NCBI GenBank assembly: GCA_050248795.1 | Contig: JBFWRS010000088.1 | Coordinates: 1 to 7,351 of the forward strand | Direction of reading: 5' to 3' | DNA from: CAZTDU01 sp050248795 | Lineage (GTDB): Bacteria > Pseudomonadota > Gammaproteobacteria > Burkholderiales > SG8-39 | DNA: 7,351 bases | Part shown: positions 1-4,797 of the stretch, piece after piece | Layout: every line of letters begins with the position of its first letter | Position numbering within the stretch: the first letter of the stretch is position 1 | Translations under genes and position numbers: made by a program | Notes under the pieces: generated by a model | Databases searched by the model: none | Told to the model about the DNA's origin: nothing | Seen by the model: the letters and a program-made list of their open reading frames with translations, nothing else

Positions 1-392
1 TGGGCTGGAACAAGTCTCGCACTAGCCGCAACGGTGTTGTCGGAAACGATCAGAACCGCACGGCTTGGACGATCCCGGTTCGCTACAACTGGGGCAAGCA
101 CAACATCTACGCACACTACACCCGTGCGCGTGATGACAAGGCTACTGCCGGTGTAGAGGACGGTGCACGCATGTGGGCGTTTGCCTATGTGTACGATCTG
201 TCCAAGCGGACCTCGGCTGGCGTCGGCTACGGCCGCATCCGGAATGACAGCACAAGCAATGCAGCTGGTGCGGTTGTGGGCGGCGGAACGTACAACTTCT
301 TCACGACGGAAGGCGCGCTGGGCTCTGGCCCCCGCCTCGCCGCTGGCGAAGATCCGCGCATGCTGTCGTTCACCATCCGTCACGCGTTCTAA
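1..392 (+). CDS. Outer-membrane porin, C-terminal part (5' end outside window)
   Basis: The reading frame is open from the window edge (first full codon at 3) to a TAA at 390-392, giving about 129 residues. The protein would form a trimeric beta-barrel channel for small hydrophilic solutes in the outer membrane. The sequence shows alternating polar/aromatic strands separated by turns rich in Gly, Asn and Asp, for example WTIPVRYNWGKHNIYAHYTRA and a later AYVYDLSKRTSAGVGYGRI strand pair. It ends in SFTIRHAF: the terminal Phe is the classic BAM recognition signal of outer-membrane proteins. The pattern fits the Gram-negative porin family (Porin_4/OmpC-like) abundant in betaproteobacteria. Its base composition is slightly less GC-rich than the downstream genes, as often seen in highly expressed porins. 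A strong terminator follows, so it is transcriptionally separate from coq7. Substrate preference cannot be inferred. Confidence 0.88.
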   Translation, partial: GWNKSRTSRNGVVGNDQNRTAWTIPVRYNWGKHNIYAHYTRARDDKATAGVEDGARMWAFAYVYDLSKRTSAGVGYGRIRNDSTSNAAGAVVGGGTYNFFTTEGALGSGPRLAAGEDPRMLSFTIRHAF

Positions 393-417
393 TCAGCGTT
401 CCGGAAAGCAAGACCCG

Positions 418-447
418 AACGGGCGCCGCAAGGCGCCCGTTTTTTTT
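418..447 (+). terminator. Intrinsic terminator after the porin gene
   Basis: A perfect 9-bp GC-rich stem (419-427 pairs with 432-440) closes on a four-base GCAA loop (428-431), and one further A-T pair is possible (418/441). It is followed at once by a run of eight T (440-447). It lies 26 bases after the porin stop and only 15 bases before the coq7 start codon. This is a textbook Rho-independent terminator and should separate porin from coq7 transcription. Confidence 0.95.
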
Positions 448-450
448 GCC

Positions 451-456
451 TATACT
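451..456 (+). promoter_or_regulatory. Candidate -10 element of coq7
   Basis: TATACT sits between the T-run of the porin terminator and the coq7 ATG at 463. Only six bases separate it from the ATG, so a start site at the usual distance would fall on or beside the start codon. No convincing -35 hexamer exists at 16-18 bp upstream, because that place is occupied by the terminator stem. The call rests on the -10 match and on coq7 needing its own promoter after the terminator. Confidence 0.4.
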
Positions 457-462
457 TGGTTC

Positions 463-1092
463 ATGTCATCTCTTGCTGACGTCCTTATCGGCGAGTTCGA
501 TCGCGCGCTGCGCGCGGTGACTGGCGTGCTGCCCCCGCATCGCCCGCGCCCCGGTGCTGATCTGCCTGAATCGGACCTGCCGCAGCAGGAGCGTGCGCAT
601 GCTGCGGCCCTGATGCGCGTGAACCATGTGGGTGAGATCTGCGCCCAGGCGCTGTACCAGGGCCAGGCACTGACTGCGCGCGGCGACAGAGTGCGCGAAT
701 CGCTGCGGCAGGCGGCGTGCGAAGAGGAGGACCACCTCGCCTGGTGCGCCGAGCGTATCCGCGAGCTCGGTGGACAGACCAGCCTGCTGGGGCCGGCCTG
801 GTATGCGGCATCGCTGGCGCTGGGCGCCGCTGCTGGCGCCGCCGGGGACCGCTGGAACCTGGCCTTTCTGGCGGAAACCGAGCGCCAGGTCGAGGCCCAC
901 CTGGATGGCCACCTCGAGCGCCTGCCCGAGGCCGACGCGCGCTCGCGCGCGGTCGTCAGCCGGATGCGCGACGACGAGGCGCGGCACAGGCAGATGGCGC
1001 TGCGGTTGGGCGCTGCGCAGCTTCCCGCGCCGGTGAAGGCTGCAATGCGCGCCGCGGCACGGGTGATGACCACGGTTTCATACCGCGTCTAG
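463..1092 (+). CDS. coq7: 2-polyprenyl-3-methyl-6-methoxy-1,4-benzoquinone monooxygenase (Coq7, ubiquinone biosynthesis)
   Basis: Coq7 is a di-iron hydroxylase that adds the C6 (C5 in older numbering) hydroxyl to demethoxyubiquinone, the penultimate step of ubiquinone synthesis, at the inner membrane. The 209-residue product has the full di-iron ligand set of the family: Glu58 (in NHVGEI), Glu88 and His91 (EEEDH), Glu140 (ETERQ), Glu172 and His175 (DDEARH). The spacing from Glu58 to Glu88 to Glu140 matches that in human COQ7 as I recall it. A hydrophobic Ala/Leu/Gly stretch near 112-128 fits the membrane-facing helix. The start at 463 is chosen because MSSLADVLIGEFDRALRAVTG matches the family N-terminus; the frame runs open further upstream into the porin, but that part is a shadow. 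No Shine-Dalgarno is visible. The glycosyltransferase-like gene begins two bases after its stop. Confidence 0.95.
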   Translation: MSSLADVLIGEFDRALRAVTGVLPPHRPRPGADLPESDLPQQERAHAAALMRVNHVGEICAQALYQGQALTARGDRVRESLRQAACEEEDHLAWCAERIRELGGQTSLLGPAWYAASLALGAAAGAAGDRWNLAFLAETERQVEAHLDGHLERLPEADARSRAVVSRMRDDEARHRQMALRLGAAQLPAPVKAAMRAAARVMTTVSYRV

Positions 1093-1094
1093 CC

Positions 1095-1772
1095 GTGCTG
1101 CAGGTATTCATCGGCTACGACCCGAAGGAAACGGTCGCCTACCACGTGCTGTCGCATTCGATTCTGCGCCGCGCGTCGATCCCGGTGTCGATCGCCCCGG
1201 TGATGCAGTCGCAGTTGCAGGGCATCTACACGCGCGGCCGGGGACCGACGGAATCGACCGAGTTCAGCCTGACGCGCTTTCTCGTCCCAGCCCTGTCCGG
1301 GTACCGCGGCTGGTCCCTCTTCATGGACTGCGACATGCTGTGCCGCGCGGACGTTGCGGAACTGGCGGGTTACATGGAGCGCTCCGCGGACAAGGCGGTG
1401 CTGGTCTGCCAGCACGACTACATGCCGAAGACCGAACGCAAGTTCCTCGGCCAGGTGCAGACGAAGTACCCGCGCAAGAACTGGTCGAGCCTGATGCTGT
1501 TCAACAACGCACGTTGCGAAGCACTTACGACTGGCTACGTGAACACCGCCTCGGGCCTGGACCTGCACCGATTTCACTGGACCGACGACGCGGCAATCGG
1601 CAGCCTGCCGCTGGAGTGGAACTGGCTGGTCGGCGAGTACCAGAAGAACCCCGCGGCGAAGATCGCGCACTTCACGCTGGGCGGGCCGTACTTCGACGAC
1701 TATCGCGACTGCGACTACGCGGACGAGTGGCGCGAGGAACTGCGGCTCGCCACCACCGCGGCGCAGCGCTAG
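1095..1772 (+). CDS. Putative GT-A-fold glycosyltransferase (GT8-like), function unknown
   Basis: The 225-residue product resembles nucleotide-sugar glycosyltransferases of the GT-A fold. It starts with a beta strand MLQVFIGYDPKE, typical of the donor-binding start. WSLFMDCDML carries a DxD motif (Asp78, Asp80) expected to bind metal and nucleotide sugar. Further on come KNWSSLMLFNN (128-138), LEWNWLVGEY (173-182) and AHFTLGGP (191-198), where His192 could be a further metal ligand as in family GT8. No signal peptide or membrane helix is seen, so it should be cytoplasmic. The GTG at 1095 is preferred because it directly precedes the first core strand and lies two bases after the coq7 stop; an in-frame upstream extension overlaps coq7 and reads as low-complexity shadow. 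No clear Shine-Dalgarno is present, so translation is probably coupled to coq7. Donor and acceptor are unknown. The fold call is fairly secure, the GT8 assignment less so. Confidence 0.75.
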   Translation: MLQVFIGYDPKETVAYHVLSHSILRRASIPVSIAPVMQSQLQGIYTRGRGPTESTEFSLTRFLVPALSGYRGWSLFMDCDMLCRADVAELAGYMERSADKAVLVCQHDYMPKTERKFLGQVQTKYPRKNWSSLMLFNNARCEALTTGYVNTASGLDLHRFHWTDDAAIGSLPLEWNWLVGEYQKNPAAKIAHFTLGGPYFDDYRDCDYADEWREELRLATTAAQR

Positions 1773-2188
1773 GCTTCCTCGATCTCGAATCCGGTGGTGA
1801 TCTCTGCGGTCTGCTTCAGCATCGCGGTCGCCGAGCAGTACTTGTCGTAAGACAGCCGGATCGCGTGCTCGACGAGGTTGCGCTTAAGGCTGCGGCCGCG
1901 CACCGTGAACTGCATGTGGATGCGGGTGAACACCTTCGGCTCGGTGGTTGCCCGGTCGCCCTCGAGCCTCAGGTCGCAAGCGGTGACGTCCTGGCCATTC
2001 TTCTTCAGGATCGCGATGACGTCGTAGTTCATGCATCCGCCCGTGCCCGCAAGCACCGTTTCCATCGGCCGGGGGGCAAGGTCACGGCCACCGCCCTCGG
2101 CGGCCCCGTCCATGACCAGGACGTGCTTGCTGCCGGTTTCGGCGACGAAAGTCATGCCTGTCCCCGACCAGCGTACCGTGCACTCCAT
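1769..2188 (-). CDS. OsmC/Ohr-family protein
   Basis: This is a 139-residue protein of the OsmC/Ohr superfamily, whose characterised members are dimeric thiol peroxidases that reduce organic hydroperoxides in the cytoplasm. The two conserved cysteines are visible: Cys52 in AGTGGCMNYDV and Cys118 in SYDKYCSATAML. The N-terminal beta part (MECTVRWSGTGMTFVAE), the central PMETVLAG helix start and the C-terminal TAEITTGFEI strand complete the fold. The helix with NYDVIAILKKNGQDV resembles the YhfA-like OsmC subgroup more than classical Ohr; that subgroup's substrate is not settled. The ATG at 2186-2188 has a strong Shine-Dalgarno. The gene diverges from rplM and converges on the glycosyltransferase gene with a four-base stop overlap. 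No OhrR-type regulator lies beside it, so peroxide inducibility cannot be claimed. Confidence 0.9.
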   Translation of the reverse strand: MECTVRWSGTGMTFVAETGSKHVLVMDGAAEGGGRDLAPRPMETVLAGTGGCMNYDVIAILKKNGQDVTACDLRLEGDRATTEPKVFTRIHMQFTVRGRSLKRNLVEHAIRLSYDKYCSATAMLKQTAEITTGFEIEEA

Positions 2189-2194
2189 GCTTTT

Positions 2195-2202
2195 CTCCTC
2201 TC
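2195..2202 (-). promoter_or_regulatory. Shine-Dalgarno of the OsmC-family gene
   Basis: Read on the minus strand this is GAGAGGAG, with the GGAG core six bases before the ATG at 2186-2188. It is the strongest ribosome-binding site in the window and fixes the OsmC start. I see no convincing minus-strand -35/-10 pair in the remaining divergent region. Confidence 0.8.
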
Positions 2203-2213
2203 AAAAAAGGGGT

Positions 2214-2242
2214 TTGACGGAGCCTGGATTCTCCAATAAAAT
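2214..2242 (+). promoter_or_regulatory. Sigma-70 promoter of rplM-rpsI
   Basis: The -35 TTGACG (2214-2219) and the -10 TAAAAT (2237-2242) are separated by an ideal 17-bp spacer. Each differs from consensus at one base. The start of transcription should fall near 2249, giving a leader of about 30 bases before the rplM ATG at 2279. Such a strong promoter suits a growth-rate-controlled ribosomal protein operon. The -10 lies inside a small inverted repeat (TGGATT at 2225-2230, AATCCA at 2240-2245). Confidence 0.85.
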
Positions 2243-2278
2243 CCACGGCTTTTCGCAATTCCAGTTGCCCAGCCACCC

Positions 2279-2707
2279 ATGAAGACCTTCTCCGCCAAAC
2301 CCGCCGACGTGAAGCAGGACTGGTACGTCGTCGACGCCACCGACAAGGTGCTGGGCCGACTCGCATCGCAGCTCGCGCTGCGCCTGCGCGGCAAGCACAA
2401 GCCCGAGTACACCCCGCACGTTGACACCGGAGACTACATCGTCGTCGTCAACGCGTCGAAGCTGCGCGTTACCGGGCAGAAGGCGGAACAGAAGAAATAC
2501 TACCGCCACACCACCTATCCGGGTGGCGTGAAGGAAACCACGTTCGCCAAGCTGCACGCCCGCTTTCCGCGACGCGTGCTCGAGATCGCCGTCAAGGGCA
2601 TGCTGCCCAAGGGGCCGCTCGGCTATGCGATGCTGAAGAAACTCAAGGTATACGGGTCGGACACGCATCCGCACACGGCGCAGCAACCGAAACCCCTGGA
2701 GATCTAG
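2279..2707 (+). CDS. rplM: 50S ribosomal protein L13
   Basis: L13 is an early-assembly protein of the large ribosomal subunit that binds 23S rRNA. The product is 142 residues, the same length as the E. coli protein. Recognisable family segments are the N-terminal WYVVDATDKVLGRLAS (15-30), DYIVVVNA (52-59), KYYRHTTYPGG (73-83), AVKGMLPKGPLG (104-115) and the C-terminal HPHTAQQP (130-137). The ATG at 2279 gives the standard N-terminus MKTFSAKP. No strong Shine-Dalgarno is visible in the short leader. It is the first gene of a two-gene operon with rpsI, six bases downstream. I see no hairpin in the leader that would mark autogenous control. Confidence 0.98.
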   Translation: MKTFSAKPADVKQDWYVVDATDKVLGRLASQLALRLRGKHKPEYTPHVDTGDYIVVVNASKLRVTGQKAEQKKYYRHTTYPGGVKETTFAKLHARFPRRVLEIAVKGMLPKGPLGYAMLKKLKVYGSDTHPHTAQQPKPLEI

Positions 2708-2713
2708 AACACC

Positions 2714-3106
2714 ATGGTTGGCGATTACTACTACGGCACGGGACGGCGCAAGGGCGCCGTGGCGCGCGTGTTTCTCAAGTCCGGAAGCGGCGAAATCATG
2801 GTCAACGGCCGCCCGGTGGATGAATTCTTCGCCCGCGAGACCGGCCGCATGGTGGTGCGCCAGCCGCTGGAACTGGTGAAGATGAACGCGGCCTTCGACA
2901 TCAAGGTAAACGTATTCGGTGGCGGCGAATCCGGGCAGGCGGGCGCGGTGCGGCATGGCATCACCCGCGCGCTCATCGAGTACGACGCCAGCCTGAAGCC
3001 CACGTTGAGCGGCGCCGGCCTGGTGACGCGCGACGCGCGCGAGGTCGAGCGCAAAAAGGTCGGCCTGCACAAGGCGCGCCGCCGCAAGCAGTTCTCCAAG
3101 CGCTGA
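2714..3106 (+). CDS. rpsI: 30S ribosomal protein S9
   Basis: S9 sits in the head of the small ribosomal subunit, and its C-terminal tail reaches the P-site tRNA. The product is 130 residues, the usual length. Family marks are GTGRRKGAVARV (8-19), the loop GGGESGQAGAVRHGI (69-83), TRDAREVERKK (105-115) and the basic tail ending in SKR (128-130), the part that touches tRNA. The ATG at 2714 lies six bases after the rplM stop; a GGAG at 2698-2701, inside the end of rplM, is the likely ribosome-binding site, although its 12-base spacing is long. L13 and S9 are encoded together in most bacteria and this pair follows that rule. A GC-rich hairpin follows the stop. Confidence 0.98.
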   Translation: MVGDYYYGTGRRKGAVARVFLKSGSGEIMVNGRPVDEFFARETGRMVVRQPLELVKMNAAFDIKVNVFGGGESGQAGAVRHGITRALIEYDASLKPTLSGAGLVTRDAREVERKKVGLHKARRRKQFSKR

Positions 3107-3132
3107 CGTGAGGGGCCCCGGGGTCCCGCAGC

Positions 3133-3167
3133 AGACGAAAAGCCGCCCCCGGGCGGCTTTCTCGTCT
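3133..3167 (+). terminator. Hairpin after rpsI, probable terminator
   Basis: An inner stem of eight pairs (3141-3148 with 3151-3158) is extended by two A-T pairs and, past a single bulged C at 3161, by six more pairs (3133-3138 with 3162-3167). It begins 26 bases after the rpsI stop and ends 17 bases before the next start codon. The only T-run is TTT inside the 3' arm and no T tract follows, so termination may be partial and the next two genes may receive read-through. Confidence 0.65.
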
Positions 3168-3184
3168 ATGGGCCCGCTGTAGGC

Positions 3185-3940
3185 ATGGCCGGCCGATTCT
3201 GGAAGCTTCGCAAGCGCTTCGGCATCGCCGCGCCGCGTGTCGCCGTGCGCACCGAGTCCGCCTGGTACTGGCGCTGGCTCGCGCTGATGGTGCTGCTTGC
3301 ATGCTCTGCGGCACTCGCCGCGCTGATGTACGACGCCGGACGACGGTTCGCCGGCTTCGATCGCAGCGAGGCGGAGCGGGAACTCACGGCGCTCAAGCGC
3401 GAAACGCAGCTCATGCGGACCGAACTCGAGCGCTTGCAGGCGATCGCGGATGCAGCGGACAGCCGGCTCGCGATCGAGCGCACCGCGCAGCAGAAGCTAA
3501 CGCAGGACTTCCGCGCCATGGAGGCCGACAACGCGCGCCTGCGCGAGGAACTGGCGATCTTCGAAAACATGCTCTCGTCGAGCGACGCACGTTCGGCGCA
3601 AGGGCTATCCATTTTGCGATTCAAGGTGGAGCAGGACCTGCTGCCGGGGGAGTATCGGTACAGGCTGATGCTGCTGGCCGCGGGCGAGCGCAAGGACAAG
3701 GAGTTCAAGGGCCGTGTGGAGCTGGTTGTGAGCCTCAAGGAGGCGGGCAGGAGTGCTATCATCAGCTTTCCGGAGGGCGGCGAGAAGGATCCTGGATTTC
3801 GCTTGTCATTCAGGCACTTCCATCGTTTCGAGGGCACTTTCAGGGTGAATCCGAAGGCCACGGTGGACAGCGTCCAGGTGCGCGTCTTCGAGGCTGGTGT
3901 CGTGCCGCCGCGCGCCACGCAGTCGGCAGCCGTTGGATGA
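3185..3940 (+). CDS. Membrane-anchored coiled-coil protein, DUF6776-type, next to bactofilin
   Basis: This 251-residue protein has no known biochemical role. Visible parts, in order: a basic N-terminal tail (RKRFGIAAPRVAVR, 9-22), one membrane helix at about 29-48 (WRWLALMVLLACSAALAALM), a charged heptad-like region at about 60-130 that should form a coiled coil (ERELTALKRETQLMRTELER, then DNARLREELAIFENML), and a beta-rich C-terminal domain (about 142-237). The basic tail before the helix predicts the N-terminus in the cytoplasm and the coiled coil with its C-terminal domain in the periplasm. I assign the DUF6776 name from memory of the family found beside bactofilin genes in betaproteobacteria. 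The ATG at 3185 has only a weak upstream AGG. The stop is 16 bases before the bactofilin ATG, so the two are probably one transcript. No catalytic motif is seen; a structural or tethering role is an inference. Confidence 0.75.
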   Translation: MAGRFWKLRKRFGIAAPRVAVRTESAWYWRWLALMVLLACSAALAALMYDAGRRFAGFDRSEAERELTALKRETQLMRTELERLQAIADAADSRLAIERTAQQKLTQDFRAMEADNARLREELAIFENMLSSSDARSAQGLSILRFKVEQDLLPGEYRYRLMLLAAGERKDKEFKGRVELVVSLKEAGRSAIISFPEGGEKDPGFRLSFRHFHRFEGTFRVNPKATVDSVQVRVFEAGVVPPRATQSAAVG

Positions 3941-3956
3941 ATCGGGAGAACGAAAC

Positions 3957-4358
3957 ATGTTCCGCAAGCAGAGCAAACCGCAGAACCGCATAGACAGCCT
4001 GATCGGCTCCACGACCAGGATCGAGGGCAACGTGTTCTTCAGCGGCGGGTTGCGCGTGGACGGCATGGTCCGCGGCAACGTCGCCGCGCTGCCGGATCAG
4101 CCCGGCACCCTGGTCATTTCGGAGCACGCACGCATAGACGGCGAGGTCGAGGCCGCCCACATCGTGGTGAATGGCACCGTCAACGGCCCGGTCAACTCCG
4201 CCGAGACGCTCGAACTCCAGACCGGATCGCGTGTCAAAGGTGACGTGCACTACAAGAGCATCGAGATGCTGCAGGGTGCGATTGTGGAGGGCAGACTCGT
4301 GCACCATGGTTCCGCCGAAGTGAAAGGCGTGGAACTCAAGCTGGCCGCGGGCAAGTAG
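3957..4358 (+). CDS. Bactofilin (polymer-forming cytoskeletal protein)
   Basis: Bactofilins are cytoskeletal proteins that self-assemble without nucleotide into filaments through a right-handed beta-helix, often on the inner face of the membrane, where they organise peptidoglycan-modifying enzymes. The 133-residue product shows the typical layout: a short basic tail (MFRKQSKPQN), then IDSLIGSTTRIEGNVFFSGGL, and repeating hydrophobic/glycine rungs such as LRVDGMVRGNV (32-42), ARIDGEVEA (58-66), IVVNGTVNGPV (69-79), SRVKGDVHY (91-99) and AIVEGRLV (108-115). The ATG at 3957 is chosen over an upstream in-frame start because GGGAG at 3944-3948 lies eight bases before it and the tail then matches the family. 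It follows the DUF6776-type gene closely. Its proximity to a peptidoglycan endopeptidase gene fits a wall-related role, but these are separate transcripts. Confidence 0.93.
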   Translation: MFRKQSKPQNRIDSLIGSTTRIEGNVFFSGGLRVDGMVRGNVAALPDQPGTLVISEHARIDGEVEAAHIVVNGTVNGPVNSAETLELQTGSRVKGDVHYKSIEMLQGAIVEGRLVHHGSAEVKGVELKLAAGK

Positions 4359-4381
4359 CCTGCCGCCTGGCAATGCCCGGG

Positions 4382-4411
4382 TTGAGGGTAGGGTGAGAGC
4401 GGCAGCATAAT
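4382..4411 (+). promoter_or_regulatory. Candidate erpA promoter
   Basis: A possible -35 TTGAGG (4382-4387) and -10 CATAAT (4406-4411) are 18 bp apart in the gap between the bactofilin and erpA genes. The -10 overlaps an A/T-only inverted repeat (4407-4419). It is a plausible but not strong match. Expression of erpA from read-through of the bactofilin transcript is also possible, since I see no clear terminator between them. Confidence 0.4.
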
Positions 4412-4419
4412 TGAATTAT
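4407..4419. repeat. AT-rich inverted repeat upstream of erpA
   Basis: ATAATT-G-AATTAT is a perfect six-base inverted repeat around a single central G. It lies on the candidate -10 and 21 bases before the erpA start codon, in an otherwise GC-rich stretch. It could be an operator, yet it does not match the IscR type 1 or type 2 consensus as I recall them. It may simply be an AT-rich promoter core. Confidence 0.45.
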
Positions 4420-4440
4420 CGATTGCCACGGAGCAATGCC

Positions 4441-4791
4441 ATGAATGCTGTGACCGAGATGCCCGCCCCGCTGGTGTTCAGCGACAGCGCTGCGAGCAAG
4501 GTTAAGGAACTGATCGAAGAGGAAGGCAACGCCGACCTCAAGCTGCGCGTATTCGTGCAGGGTGGCGGCTGTTCGGGCTTCCAGTACGGCTTCACCTTCG
4601 ACGAGGTGCAGAACGAGGATGACACCGCGATGCAAAAGAACGGCGTCACGCTGCTGATCGACTCGATGAGCTATCAGTACCTGGTCGGTGCCGAGATCGA
4701 TTACCAGGAAGGCCTGGAAGGCGCGCAGTTCGTGATCAAGAATCCGAATGCGACCAGCACCTGCGGCTGCGGTTCGTCCTTCAGCACCTGA
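4441..4791 (+). CDS. erpA: Iron-sulfur cluster insertion protein ErpA (A-type carrier)
   Basis: ErpA receives Fe-S clusters from the scaffold and delivers them to apo-enzymes, including those of isoprenoid synthesis and respiration, in the cytoplasm. The 116-residue product has the A-type carrier cysteine triad: Cys44 in GGGCSGFQYGF and Cys108 and Cys110 in STCGCGSSF. Family segments also include AASKVKELI (17-25), LKLRVFVQGGG (33-43) and GLEGAQFVIKNPNA (91-104). The FTFDE after the first Cys and the short C-terminus favour ErpA over IscA or SufA. The ATG at 4441 is chosen over an in-frame TTG at 4411 because GGAG at 4430-4433 precedes it with good spacing and the extension is not family-like. 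It converges on anmK with six bases between the stops. No isc or suf genes are in the window. Confidence 0.96.
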   Translation: MNAVTEMPAPLVFSDSAASKVKELIEEEGNADLKLRVFVQGGGCSGFQYGFTFDEVQNEDDTAMQKNGVTLLIDSMSYQYLVGAEIDYQEGLEGAQFVIKNPNATSTCGCGSSFST

Positions 4792-4797
4792 ATCCCC

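Noticed and set aside
163..462. An upstream in-frame extension of coq7 reaching into the porin gene
   Set aside because: It overlaps the porin frame and crosses a strong terminator, and the added 100 residues are not Coq7-like. The ATG at 463 gives the expected family N-terminus.
717..1094. A longer start for the glycosyltransferase-like gene inside coq7
   Set aside because: The extension is a Gly/Arg/Ala-rich shadow of coq7. The protein's first core strand begins exactly at the GTG at 1095.
1340..2239. A 299-codon plus-strand frame across the glycosyltransferase and OsmC genes
   Set aside because: It runs out of frame through one real gene and antisense to another, and shows no family motif. 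It is a high-GC shadow.
2201..3070. A 289-codon minus-strand frame opposite rplM and rpsI
   Set aside because: It is antisense to two unmistakable ribosomal protein genes and has no motif or start signal of its own.
3168..3182. A tiny frame starting at ATG 3168 before the DUF6776-type gene, as a possible leader peptide
   Set aside because: It encodes four residues only (MGPL), has no ribosome-binding site, and overlaps the end region of the hairpin.
3815..3823. HFH at residues 211-213 of the DUF6776-type protein as the HxH half of an M23 zinc site
   Set aside because: There is no partner HxxxD motif upstream and the surrounding residues do not resemble the GPHLHYE context, so the match is accidental.
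4360..4405. CTGCCGC/GCGGCAG inverted repeat as a terminator after the bactofilin gene
   Set aside because: The arms are only seven bases with a loop of about 32, and the sequence after it is not a T-run. It is kept only as a remark under the erpA upstream finding.
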